Positions 17,652-27,664 of a stretch of DNA of 64,000 nt are shown piece after piece. Position 1 is the stretch's first letter; each line of letters begins with the position of its first letter. This stretch comes from CAYOUV01 sp963790075 (lineage in GTDB: Bacteria > Chloroflexota > Anaerolineae > Anaerolineales > Villigracilaceae): NCBI GenBank assembly GCA_963790075.1, contig CAWBNG010000007.1, positions 248,001-312,000 on the forward strand, in the 5' to 3' direction. Below the pieces are notes generated by a model. That model saw only the letters and a list, made by a program, of their open reading frames with translations, had not been told where the DNA came from and made no database searches. The translations under genes and the position numbers were made by a program.

Positions 17652-19501
17652 GGCTTTCTCCGAAAAATACGAATGTAAGAATCATCCTGACACAGGGCCG
17701 TCAAGGATGTCGAGGCAAGTTCCTCATAATTACCAGATTCTAACACCTGCGCTTGCCAATTATTTCTCAAATAATTCCGCTCTGTAACGAGGGCAAAATC
17801 AGTTTCTAGAAGCCACTGAGTCCGCAAAGTTTGGTTCCACCAGCCATAGCGAACCAAGCCCTCAGGATCGTCGCTGATGCGGAATGAGTAAGCAAGATTC
17901 AACTGTGCAGGATAAATATTAACGTCGGGCAAATACAGCAATGAAACTGGTGAATATCCATTCCAGTAAACCTGCGAGTCAGGAGGGATGACCTGTGCCA
18001 ATTGCTCGCCGACCTTTTCGTTGGCAGCAATCTGGTCTCCACTGCAATCGTACCCTTGGTAACCGTTTCCTAAAAGTACGGATGGGGAAGCGAAATAACC
18101 CAGGGTCAGGAAGAGCAGCAGTCCAAGTATACCTCTTGTCCAAACGCGGGTCGGGGTGCGGGCGGCCAGCCTGTGCGACACAACAGCGGCGACAGATAAA
18201 ATCAAGATACCAACCAGCAGCGCCAGCACAAGCGGAAAAATCGTTTGGGTCGCATTTTTTATTGTTTCGTAAGTCAAATAAAATCGATTAGCAAAAAAAG
18301 CCCAAAGTTTTGCCTGGCCTTCCAGAATACGGCCACCGCTTAGGCGGGGAATCGGAAAGAAAAGCAGGTTTTTTATGAAATTGTCGCCAAACAAGGTGTC
18401 CACAACATCCTCGGCGCTATAGGCAATCCCCATCAACAAGCCAAGCATCACGATCCCCGCAAGCATTCGCCGCCAAAAGGGAAGACTTTGATGCCAGCAG
18501 GCCCAGGAAACAGACACCAACAAAAGTCCGAGCAAGCTATAAAATGCGGTATAAGTGGGAAAACAAAACACGCAATAATCGTTGCCTAAGGCGGCCCAGG
18601 CATGCAAGGCGAACAGGACGGTTAGCAGCACCGACAAAAAGACCGCAGCTCTAAATTGGCTTTCCGCTTTCCAGGCTGAACGCCGGGGCCAAAGCAACCA
18701 AGCAACGACAGCACCAACTAAAGCCACAAAATGAAAACGAAAAGCAAGGAAGAAACTGGCGACGCGGAAAGCCAGCGGGGCATCTGGGTTCCAAGTAGGA
18801 GTGTTTTGAGGGGCAAACCAAGGCGAGAGGAATGGGAATAGACCACCTGGGAGCCAGCGAGCCCAGATCCTCAGAATTCCCGGCCAGTAGACTGCATGCA
18901 CGCTGCCGAATACCAGCAGTTCCGCCGCAGCAACCCACAAAGCGGTTTTCCAGCCACGTTCCCACCACACATACAGGACCAGCAAGGCAAGCAAAGGCAG
19001 CATGTTGATGCGCGCCATCACGATAGTCCCAGCCAGCAGCCCGCCTAAAAATAAATGCCATAGGCGGCGGTCAGCGCCAAGGGTAAGGAACATCACCCAT
19101 ACCAACAGGCAGGCAATCAAACCTTGAGAGATGAACATGCTGTACATGCGTGTTGTGGCAGGATTCAAGACGACCGCCCAGACAACGGCCAGAGACACCC
19201 AATTACCCCCCAGACGCCGGCTGGTCAGCCATAATCCGACCAACATCAGGATCGCCAACACAATTGCGAAGTAACGGCCTGTACGCAGCCCAGGGCTAAA
19301 GATCGTTTCAACCCAGCCAGGGATTAAAAAGGCCAGTGGCATCTGGTTGGTCCAGACACCATAATTCTGAAATGGGATGTAGCGTCCGGTTGCAAACAAA
19401 AATCCTTTGTAAAGATAATTTCCCTCATCCAGGACTGATAATTGATTGTGGGCAAAATGCCAGAGCTGAAAAAAATATACGCAGAGGCCTGCCAAAGACA
19501 A
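17648..19501 (-). CDS. GT-C-like glycosyltransferase, polytopic (Ala/Trp-rich family, copy A)
   Basis: 617 aa in the open frame from a TTG at 19501. There are about eleven membrane segments and a C-terminal periplasmic-type domain. The acidic motif LSVLDEGNYLYKGF comes right after the first helix, as in GT39/GT83-type transferases that use polyprenyl-linked sugars. The true start may be the ATG at 19556. Dropping one base from the TTTT at 19522-19525 (AAAA on the coding strand) joins it in frame and gives an N-terminus like that of the fragment at 24586. Related copies are at 19581-21451 (frameshifted) and 24096-24586 (fragment). Coupled by ATGA to the GT2 gene downstream, its likely donor-lipid supplier. 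Confidence 0.84.
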   Translation of the reverse strand: MSLAGLCVYFFQLWHFAHNQLSVLDEGNYLYKGFLFATGRYIPFQNYGVWTNQMPLAFLIPGWVETIFSPGLRTGRYFAIVLAILMLVGLWLTSRRLGGNWVSLAVVWAVVLNPATTRMYSMFISQGLIACLLVWVMFLTLGADRRLWHLFLGGLLAGTIVMARINMLPLLALLVLYVWWERGWKTALWVAAAELLVFGSVHAVYWPGILRIWARWLPGGLFPFLSPWFAPQNTPTWNPDAPLAFRVASFFLAFRFHFVALVGAVVAWLLWPRRSAWKAESQFRAAVFLSVLLTVLFALHAWAALGNDYCVFCFPTYTAFYSLLGLLLVSVSWACWHQSLPFWRRMLAGIVMLGLLMGIAYSAEDVVDTLFGDNFIKNLLFFPIPRLSGGRILEGQAKLWAFFANRFYLTYETIKNATQTIFPLVLALLVGILILSVAAVVSHRLAARTPTRVWTRGILGLLLFLTLGYFASPSVLLGNGYQGYDCSGDQIAANEKVGEQLAQVIPPDSQVYWNGYSPVSLLYLPDVNIYPAQLNLAYSFRISDDPEGLVRYGWWNQTLRTQWLLETDFALVTERNYLRNNWQAQVLESGNYEELASTSLTALCQDDSYIRIFRRKP

Positions 19502-19580
19502 AGTATTGGGAAGCCACCACGTTTTCTCGTGTCCAATTACGAATCCGCCAAATCATTGCAATATGATCCTGTTGTTTGGA

Positions 19581-21451
19581 CTAAGGTTTCACGCGTTGAT
19601 AAACATCGATGACAGACTGCCAGCGGCAACGTTCCACTTTACGGGTGGATTGCAACTGGACATAGTTTCCCGCGGAAAGGGTTTGCAATTCCCAGTCTTG
19701 TTCGTGGCCTTTTTCAAGCAAAATATAATCGGCTTCACCCAACCACTTGCGCGCCAATTCATCATTCCAATATGCCAAAGCGCAGGAGAGCATCACTATC
19801 TCCACCAGTAAACAGCGAATGGGTATGATTTAATTGCGGGGGATATACATCCACTCCGGGCAAATAGAGGAAAATAGCGACAATCCGACCGTCCCAGTAG
19901 ACCTTCGAGCCGGGCGGGACAATACTGCGCAGGTAACTTCCAGCCTCTTGATATGATTCCAGCACATCATAATTGCCGCAGGCAAAGAAATCATCCCCCT
20001 TGCCAAGCGCCGTGGTCGGTGTCAATACCAAACCTAAAATGAACAGGAGTGTGACAACACTATAAACGAAACGCCTCCACCCACTTGGGGAGTTGAAATA
20101 CCTTTTCCTGATCAACAACGCTAAACCAAAAACAAGTAATAGAACGATCAGGCTGATCAATATCGTGAAGATCTGACGGAACAGAAACAGGGCGGATGCG
20201 CCGGTCACATTTTGTAAGACTTTCCAGAGATAGACCTCGCGGATAGCCTCAATGATTTTCTTGGCGAAATCCGTATTGACATCGTCGTAAGCCGAAAAAC
20301 CCATCCCCAATAGGGTAACAATCACCAAACTTGAAACCAAAATCTGCCGCCATCTGGACAAGTCCTTTCTGCAACAGGCGAAAGGACAAGGGCAAAAGGA
20401 TCAAACCTATGAAATCGAAGAATAGCTCACATATAACAGATATGCAAGAAACGCAATAATTGCGGCCGAAAGATGCATACAAATGCGCTGTATACAAGAT
20501 CCCAAACAGAGCTGTCAAAAAAATCGCAGCTTTCACCCGTCCATATTTACGCAACCCTCGGCGCCAAGGCCACAGCAGGAAAACTGCCAATACCCCAAAC
20601 AGTGCAATAAAGTGCAAGCGAATGGTCAGGAAAAAGTAAAGCACCACTGTATAAAGAGATTTTGTCTCATCCGGGGGATAGTGCGTGCGCGGGAAACGGG
20701 CCATCCGCCAAATATCCAAAAAGGGTGTAAGTTTCCCGGGTAGCCAGCTTGCCCAAAAATGTAGAATATCTGGAAAGAATAGCGCATTGATGCCCAAGAC
20801 CACGATACCGCTGGCAAGAGCGGATAACAAAGCCGGCTTCCAGCCATGCTGCCATAGAATGTAAAGCAACAAGACGGGCAGCACAAAGGCCATATTTAGA
20901 CGCGTCATCATGATAACCCCCGCCAGCACCGCCCCCAACACGATTTGCCACAGGGGCCGCTTGATCCCCAACGTCAGAACAAGCACCCAAACCAACATCA
21001 CCGCGATCAGGCCCTGTGATATCGATAAGGTATAAAGCTTGACCTCGGCCGGGTTCAAGGCAACCACCCAAACAGCCAAAGCCGCCCACCAATACCCTGA
21101 CCAGCGACGTACAACCAGCCAGAGTCCCAAGATAGTGAGGCTGCCCAGGAAGATCATAAAATATCGGGCTGTTGCCAACCCCGGACCAAACCACTTCTGA
21201 ACATAACCAGGGATGAGAAACGCCAAAGGCATATGATTGGTCCACAAACCATAGTCCTGATAGGGTTGATACCATCCGTTGGCAAATAACAGGCCTTTAT
21301 ATAAATACATTCCTTCATCCAGGAATGATGTTCTAAAATGCGCCATCTGGAATGCATGCCAAATGTAATATAGTCCCCCAAATACTGCGGCCGCGACAGC
21401 CAACCAACGGACAGTAATCAGTCGTTTCGTCAGGAACCGGATTCTTTGCAT
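19581..21451 (-). pseudogene. GT-C-like glycosyltransferase copy B, two frameshifts
   Basis: Three consecutive frames together align end to end with the 617-aa protein at 17648-19501. Frame 1 (21451 on) has the TSFLDEGMYLYKGL acidic motif and about nine helices. A shift near 20355-20362 moves to the frame with MGFSAYDDVNTDFAKK. A second shift near 19775 (an extra G in TTTGGCAT on the minus strand) moves to the frame with YWNDELARKWLGEADYILL, ending at 19581. Each shift is one base. The conserved content after each shift argues for very recent decay or sequence errors rather than an old pseudogene. Confidence 0.85.
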
Positions 21452-21472
21452 AAGAAGCCCAACTTTATAGAA

Positions 21473-22441
21473 CTACTTTATTCCTGCTTTTAATCGTTCC
21501 ATGTCCGCATCTACCATCATATGGACCAATTCATTAAAATTGACACTTTGTTCCCACTTCAACTCCACTCGCGCTTTGGTTGGATCCGATACCAACAAAT
21601 CCACTTCCGCTGGTCGATAGAAGCGGGGGTCCTGCACCACATAATCTTTATAATCCAGGCTAAGATGTGAAAAGGCAATTTCACAAAACTCACGCACGGC
21701 ATGTGTCTCACCGGTGCCAATCACGTAGTTAACAGGGTTTTCCTGTTGCAGCATCAACCACATGGCCTCGACGTAATCCCCAGCAAAGCCCCAGTCTCGA
21801 CGGGATTCCAGATTCCCCAGGCGAAGCTCTTTAGATAAACCAAGCTTGATCATAGCTGCACCGCGGGAAATCTTGCGCGTTACAAATTCCAGACCACGCC
21901 TGGGGCTCTCGTGATTGAACAAAATACCTGAAACCGCAAACATGTCATAAGACTCGCGATAGTTAACCGTGATCCAATGTCCATAGACTTTCGCCACCCC
22001 ATAAGGGCTGCGCGGATAGAAGGGTGTGCTCTCACGCTGTGGGACTTCCAATACTTTGCCGAACATTTCGCTGCTGGAGGCCTGGTAGAATCTGATCTTC
22101 GGGTTGACCAGCCGGATCGCTTCCAACAAACGCGTTACCCCCATTGCGGTCACTTCACCGGTTAGCACCGCCTGGCTCCAGGAGGTCGGCACAAATGATT
22201 GCGCCGCCAGATTGAACACCTCGGTGGGTTGATATTCTTCCAAGGCATTGACCAACGAACTTTGATCGTGCAGGTCGCCTGGGACAATTGTGATCTGATC
22301 AACAATTTGTTCAATCCGCTCAAAGGTAACTGTGCTGGAGCGACGCACCATCCCAATCACCTGATAACCTTTTGAGAGCAGGAGTTCCGCGAGATAGGAC
22401 CCGTCTTGACCTGTAACGCCTGTGATAAGAGCAGTAGGCAT
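21473..22441 (-). CDS. gmd: GDP-mannose 4,6-dehydratase
   Basis: 322 aa SDR enzyme making GDP-4-keto-6-deoxy-D-mannose from GDP-D-mannose, the first step to GDP-L-fucose, GDP-rhamnose and related sugars. It starts TALITGVTGQDGSYLAELLL (the family's GxTGQDG motif). It has YQASSSEMFG, the catalytic YGVAK, and the HESPRRGLEFVTRKI and RRDWGFAGDYVEAMW blocks. The ATG at 22441 is best placed behind GGAGGAATTG; an upstream TTG at 22444 is too close to the ribosome site. Its promoter carries the locus operator. The second-step enzyme fcl is at 250-1215. Confidence 0.96.
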   Translation of the reverse strand: MPTALITGVTGQDGSYLAELLLSKGYQVIGMVRRSSTVTFERIEQIVDQITIVPGDLHDQSSLVNALEEYQPTEVFNLAAQSFVPTSWSQAVLTGEVTAMGVTRLLEAIRLVNPKIRFYQASSSEMFGKVLEVPQRESTPFYPRSPYGVAKVYGHWITVNYRESYDMFAVSGILFNHESPRRGLEFVTRKISRGAAMIKLGLSKELRLGNLESRRDWGFAGDYVEAMWLMLQQENPVNYVIGTGETHAVREFCEIAFSHLSLDYKDYVVQDPRFYRPAEVDLLVSDPTKARVELKWEQSVNFNELVHMMVDADMERLKAGIK

Positions 22442-22457
22442 CAATTCCTCCGTTTAA

Positions 22458-22499
22458 AATTCAGTCACTGAATTATAAATGCTCATGCGGTTGCGTCAA
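22458..22499 (-). promoter_or_regulatory. gmd promoter with inverted-repeat operator
   Basis: Minus strand: -35 TTGACG (22499-22494), 16 bp spacer, -10 TATAAT (22477-22472). The operator AATTCAG-TCA-CTGAATT (22458-22474, perfect 7-bp arms) overlaps the -10 box and the start point. The -10/operator junction TATAATTCA is identical to that at 2719-2738 and 4813-4832. It would control gmd and the genes coupled behind it. Confidence 0.78.
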
Positions 22500-24063
22500 G
22501 GACGACTTTCGTGCACGATTAAGCATCCAGATCCAATCGGCTAGTGGAATCAAAATTACAAAGATTGCAGTCAAAATGATCGCTGCTGATATCCCCATTG
22601 AAAGCCCAACATGATAATACCGCGTAGCATACCAGTTGGAAAATATGACCAGTGCAGCAATCTCCATTGCAATGATCCGTCCCAACCAGCGATCTGCATG
22701 CGAGCGGAAATACTGCCAGGCGAAACCAGCCAGCAAGGCCTGCCAGACGAGCAGGATCACCCGGTAGCGCGGATTGTCCCACTGGTCCCCCCCGCCGCGG
22801 ACTGAGGCGATCAGGATCCAGACCCAGACGAGGCTTGATAACCACAACCAGATACGGCGGTCCTGACGGTCTTCCGCCCGCCAGGCTGCGACCCAGCCAG
22901 CCATCAGCAGCGGCAGGAACACATACCAACCCACAGCCCGCAGCAGACCTAGCACGCGCCAGAGCGGGACAGTGAAATCAAAGATCGCGGCTGGCAGGAC
23001 GGGCTGTAAAATCCCGTAGAGGCCCACGAACGGCAGGCGCAAGGCAGCCGGGATGATTTGGAAAACATATTGGATCATCCCTGAACTCTGGCGTGTGACG
23101 TACAAATTCCATTTGGCAACCTGGCGCACCCAGGTGGAAATCACCTCGACCGGAGAGAATTTACTGATCGAGACCGCACCGCTCCAGCTCCAGGTCAGAG
23201 CGAGGACACCAGCCAGGAAGACCGCAATCGCAACCAGGTAGGCCCACCACGGCAGGCGGCGCTCCTGTCCAAACCAGAACCAGCCACCCAGGATCACCAG
23301 CGTCACAAGCGCGATTCCAGGGGAAAACAAGAGCATGCCTGCCAACCCACCTGCAACCCACCACCAGGAACGGCGTTCCTGGCGTGCCTGCCAGTCGACG
23401 AAGCCCCACAATGCGAGGGCTGAAAAGGTGATCAGGAACGGTTCGCGCATCTGGGAGCTGCTTTGCAGCAGGGCTTCGGGATAGAGGGCCAGAATCCAGG
23501 CGGACGAGAGCGCAATGCCTCTGCCCCAGCGGTGACACGCTGCCTTCCACAAGAACGGGATGGCCAGCACCGAAACCAGCGCCGCCAGGATGGCGATCAA
23601 CAACGGGCGCTGGGCATCCGGCGACAGCAGGCGATAGGCAGCCGGCGCTCAAAAACAGCATCCCGCCATACTGGTCAGTGACAAACGCCTTACCGTCGAA
23701 GGCCTTCCAAAGCGACAGGTTCGAGCTGGCTAACTGCCAGGCCTGGGCATCCCGGCGAAAGGCATCATAGAAAACATAACCAGCCTGCTGCGTTTCAGTC
23801 GGGTAGCCGGCCGCCGGCAGCAGCAGGTACAAACCGACTGCCAATCCCAGCCGCAGAATCAAGGCTACCACCACGATCCAGGCCAGGGTTCGCCCAGCGC
23901 CAGCCCAACGCCAGGCTACCAGTAAAACCAGCAGTCCCAGCACCAGGACCGTCGAAAAGGCCAGCCAGCCGATCCACCAGGCTCCAGGACCGCTTAGCGC
24001 CAGCAGGGCGCCGATCCCCAGTCCGGCCGGCAGCAGGGAGCGCAAGTCACGTGCGGTGATCAT
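22473..24063 (-). pseudogene. GT-C-like membrane glycosyltransferase, one frameshift
   Basis: The start is the ATG at 24063 behind GGAGGAAA. The first frame encodes several membrane helices, then a loop with DAFRRDAQAWQLA and FVTDQYGGMLFLSA, and loses its hydrophobic pattern at about 23645. A second frame (open from 23603 leftward, and readable from about 23645) continues with helices, QMREPFLITFSALALWGF and GGGDQWDNPRYR, to the stop at 22473. Joining the two frames by one base near 23641-23648 gives about 530 aa with GT39/GT83-like topology. Its stop overlaps the gmd operator. GC-rich, unlike the AT-rich gene at 24748-27102. Confidence 0.8.
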
Positions 24064-24095
24064 TTTCCGGGTTTCCTCCATCGGTGGTGTCGGGA

Positions 24096-24586
24096 CCACC
24101 ACACATACAGGACCAGTAAGGCAGGCAAAGGCAGCATGTTGATGCGCGTCATTACAACAACTCCTGCCAGCAGTCCACCCAGAATTAAATGCCAAAGGCG
24201 GCGGTCAGCGCCGAGGGTAAAGAACATCACCCATACCAACAGGCAGGCAATCAAACCTTGAGAGATGAACATGCTGTACATGCGGGTTGTAGCAGGATTC
24301 AAAACAACCACCCAAGCTACTGCCAGAGACACCCAATTACCCCCCAGACGCCGGCTGGTCAGCCATAATCCGACCAACATCATAAGCGCCAACACAATTG
24401 CGAAGTAACGTCCGGTTGCAAACAAGAAAATCCTTTGTAAGGGTAATTTCCTTCATCCAGGACTGATAATTGATTGTGAGCAAAATGCCAGAGTTGAAAA
24501 AAGTAGACGAACAGACCTGTTAAAGCTAAAACGTTTACCAGCCAGGTGTGCTCTCTTATCCGGTTAATAATAATACTGCAATTCAT
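24096..24586 (-). pseudogene. Truncated copy of the 17648-19501 GT-C gene
   Basis: Only the N-terminal quarter survives. From the ATG at 24586 the frame gives NQLSVLDEGNYPYKGF, nearly identical to copy A. A 2-base insertion (CT) then breaks the frame. The region between two ATGRY/RTGRY-coding segments of copy A has been lost, as if by recombination between the imperfect repeats GTAGCGTCCGGTT and GTAACGGCCTGT. Similarity resumes with GRYFAIVLALMMLVGLW and ends abruptly after LLVLYVWW at about 24096, next to the start of the 24063 gene. Not functional. Confidence 0.88.
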
Positions 24587-24747
24587 CCATGCAATCCCAC
24601 ATTAGCGAGATGAGATCCTTGCACCAATAAGCCCGACATCAAAATTAAGAAAGAAACTGCAATACTTCAACATGATTTTCGAAAAATCCGGAGTCGAAAT
24701 ATCTACATCTAAGGTGATCGAATTTACGATGTTGCCAACCGAATTAA

Positions 24748-27102
24748 TCATTTAGATGGAACCAAACTCCAATGCCATAAGTATTGGTCCCTGAATAATC
24801 CAATATAATCGATAATCTTCCCTTCTGTGGAGGATTTCTCTGTTGAGAGTGGTAGTGGGTTTGATAATCCGAATGAAGTATTATCAATCACAATCCATCC
24901 CGAGTCATATTCTTTTATAATCGATAGAATATCCGATTTAGGTGTTTTACTAAAAGGGTTAAAACTAAATACATTTGCAAATTTGGGTTGGCCAACAAAA
25001 TCAACATATTTACAATATCTGGTACAAATCAAAACATCATTACTCACTGATTTACCCATCAAAAAACTCTGTACTTCTCTAATATCAGGATGGTTTATTC
25101 CTGTAATAGGATCATGTGACAGATTACTGGTCGCTGGCAATAATATCTGGCGAGGATTTGCAAATAACAACAACAAGCATACCAATGAAAAATACAAAAA
25201 TATCTTTCTTTTTAGATACATTTTTATAATAATCCAAAGGCCGAATAATCCTGTAGCTAGCGTTGGGATATACCACAATTCTATGCTAAAAAAATATCGT
25301 GGTTGCGCGTTGATCGAATATCGAAGCTGGATATATCGGGGAAAAAAATAGACAAAACCGAGCAATGTAGTGCTGAACAGGATCGAAAAATAGAGCGGCA
25401 AAAAATATTTTCGCTCAAATAATACGCTCAATAAAAACACAGCGGCCAGTCCCAAAACAGGAATAATTGCTTCCCGATCGAAATACCATTGCTGTGGAGG
25501 GGTTGGGAAGAAAAATCTTATAGGTTCTGCTAGATATTTTCCTGCGGTAGTTTCAAGAGATCTAAACAAGACACCACCTTGACTTATTAATAATGTGGAG
25601 CCGATAATTGCTAGAATGGTGAAGAGCGACAACAAGAATAACAATGTGGTTCTATCACGCCAGTTAAATCGGCTTAGGAGAAATAGCAAAAAGACCGGGT
25701 ATATGGCCACAATTACCTTAAGGGTTGATAATGGATCCAAAATAAAACCCCAAAAAATGGGGAATGTCAAAAAAAGAACATATGCGAAGTTCTTGGTATT
25801 AACTAATTCTTTCCATTGAGTGATATTAAATGCAAATGGGAATCTCGCAAGAAAACTAATCATGCCATACAAGATCAGATAGAAGATAAAAGGATAATAA
25901 GCATATTCCCTAACATTCCTAGCTTCAGCAATCACCCATGGACTGGTTATGTATAAACCGCATGCCAATAAGGCCACTGCGAAATTAACTTTCTTTGTTA
26001 GATAATATAGTGGGATTATTGCCATGGAGTTGAATAGCACCCCTGCTAATCGGGCAACCCAAAGATGTACACCAAATATTCTAAAAAAAATTGATACGGG
26101 CAGGGTTACGATATACAAGCTTCTTTGATAAACAGACTGTAGCGATGCCCCCATTAGAATTTGCTTGGCAGCAAGCAAATGATCATATTCATTAGCATGA
26201 GGAGGCAAATTCCCCAAATTTGGTGCACGAAGCAAGACCGCCAGCCCAATCAGGCATACCAAGCATCCCAACTCTAAAAATTTGTTTTGTGGAATAGTTG
26301 AATACCTAGCGACTGACTGAAAACGCTTAACGAACTCATACCGCGCTGGCCAAACTAGAGAAAGCAATGGGAATGAAATAAAAGAAAAAAATAACACTCC
26401 CAATAATAATAGACATAAGTGAGATGCAAATAAGGGGATATCAAAGGAATGCTTATAAGAATATTTTGTGGATAAAAGAGGATAAATCTCTTGTACCCCA
26501 TCCCAAGCTAACCAAATATCACCACTAGAGGAAATGTTGTCGATGACAATCTCGACTTTCTCTCCAGGTTTCCCCTTCCAAAGTAATTGATTATTTTTGG
26601 GGTCGTTTAAAGTTAATACATCACCGTCTCTTGTCCATCCTTTATAGCTGATAGTCCCAAGTGAGATCTCTCCTAAAGAAGTATTAAACCAAGGAATGGT
26701 AACATCATAATTGGGGGAGTTCGGGCGGATAGTAAGTTCCAAAGAATGAGTTGGTAATAGGGAAGTAATATATTGTGACGTATTTTGCCATTGGGAAGTC
26801 ACGCCAAAAAATAGAAGGATGCCGACAACCATGCTTGCCAAGCTCAACTCAAGAAGGTCTTTTAATGACAAAGCAGATAGACGATCTTGCATCCAGGAAG
26901 TTATTAGGAAATTCGTGCCTCCGCCCAGTATTGCAGCCATTATTGTGGCTAAAAGAAGCCTCTTACTCCCGTAGGGAAAAAGAACCGTCAGCCAGTAGTC
27001 ACGGACAAAAAGTGCAATCCCAATTCCTAGTATTCCCGAAAAAAGTAATATTCTGGCAGTTTTCTTGGGGTTTCTAAAATTTAAAATGCTCATGCGCTGC
27101 AA
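24748..27102 (-). CDS. Large GT-C (GT39/ArnT-like) membrane glycosyltransferase, AT-rich
   Basis: 784 aa. Two N-terminal helices and a third at about 90-105 are followed by a soluble beta-rich insert of about 120 residues, then about ten more helices and a C-terminal soluble domain. After the helix ending LAVLLRAPNLGNLPPHANEY comes the acidic EYD segment and LLAAKQILMG, the position of the catalytic acidic pair in GT39/GT83 enzymes that take sugar from polyprenyl phosphate. ARNVREYAYYPF matches the second conserved loop. Start is a TTG at 27102 behind AAGG, or the ATG at 27093. Markedly AT-rich compared with genes on both sides, so probably a separate acquisition; the IS remnant lies just upstream. 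Confidence 0.85.
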   Translation of the reverse strand: MQRMSILNFRNPKKTARILLFSGILGIGIALFVRDYWLTVLFPYGSKRLLLATIMAAILGGGTNFLITSWMQDRLSALSLKDLLELSLASMVVGILLFFGVTSQWQNTSQYITSLLPTHSLELTIRPNSPNYDVTIPWFNTSLGEISLGTISYKGWTRDGDVLTLNDPKNNQLLWKGKPGEKVEIVIDNISSSGDIWLAWDGVQEIYPLLSTKYSYKHSFDIPLFASHLCLLLLGVLFFSFISFPLLSLVWPARYEFVKRFQSVARYSTIPQNKFLELGCLVCLIGLAVLLRAPNLGNLPPHANEYDHLLAAKQILMGASLQSVYQRSLYIVTLPVSIFFRIFGVHLWVARLAGVLFNSMAIIPLYYLTKKVNFAVALLACGLYITSPWVIAEARNVREYAYYPFIFYLILYGMISFLARFPFAFNITQWKELVNTKNFAYVLFLTFPIFWGFILDPLSTLKVIVAIYPVFLLFLLSRFNWRDRTTLLFLLSLFTILAIIGSTLLISQGGVLFRSLETTAGKYLAEPIRFFFPTPPQQWYFDREAIIPVLGLAAVFLLSVLFERKYFLPLYFSILFSTTLLGFVYFFPRYIQLRYSINAQPRYFFSIELWYIPTLATGLFGLWIIIKMYLKRKIFLYFSLVCLLLLFANPRQILLPATSNLSHDPITGINHPDIREVQSFLMGKSVSNDVLICTRYCKYVDFVGQPKFANVFSFNPFSKTPKSDILSIIKEYDSGWIVIDNTSFGLSNPLPLSTEKSSTEGKIIDYIGLFRDQYLWHWSLVPSK

Positions 27103-27130
27103 TATGCTTACCTTTTTATTTTAATATTGA

Positions 27131-27664
27131 TTACCGGACACTTTTAACAAATGACGATTGCCGCATAGGGTAAACTTTGTTTTTTCCCAGCCAAGGAAGA
27201 ACAGGAGTGAACCAATGGACAATCGTCGAGTATATCGTACCATTAGAATGGCCATGAAACAATTGTTTCCAAGCAAACCGAAAGGCAACCTTGCGCGCAG
27301 GCTGACCACAATGGCAGCCCTGGTAGCTGGCATCGTCCAGGCCAGGAGTTGTCAGCTGCCAGCGATTGCTCGAAAAACGCCGGATCTGGCTAAAGCGGAC
27401 AGTCGGGTCAAACGCTACAGTCGCTGGGTACAGAATGAACGAATTGAGGTTGAGGGATTTTACCTGCCATTTGTGAGTGAGTTGTTGGCGTATCTGGCAG
27501 AAATCCGCGAACTGATCTTTGTGATCGATGGCAGTGAAGTTGGGCATCAATGCATCACGCTGATGATCAGCCTGATCTATCGCAAGCGAGCCTTGCCAAT
27601 CACCTGGCTGGTGGTCAAAGGATGTAAAGGACATTTGCCAGAGCGTGTTCATCTTGATTTACTG
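27131..27664 (+). mobile_element. Truncated IS4-like insertion sequence
   Basis: Left part of an insertion sequence: about 80 bp of leader followed by a transposase start, cut off at about 27664 where similarity to transposases stops and the sequence becomes the 3' end of the minus-strand GT-C gene. The left end probably lies near TTACCGGACACTTTTA (27129-27144), but with no right end visible neither terminal repeats nor a target duplication can be confirmed. Confidence 0.65.
27215..27664 (+). pseudogene. IS4-family-like DDE transposase, C-terminally truncated
   Basis: From the ATG at 27215 (behind CAGGAG) about 150 codons look like a DDE transposase of the IS4 kind. The N-terminal helical domain contains FPSKPKGNLARRLTTMAALV, then FVIDGSEVG with the first catalytic Asp at residue 105, then LIYRKRALPITWLVVKG. 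The second Asp and the YREK region are missing. After HLDLL the frame continues, but only as antisense of the gene at 27649-29010, giving no transposase-like sequence. Inactive on its own. Confidence 0.8.
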
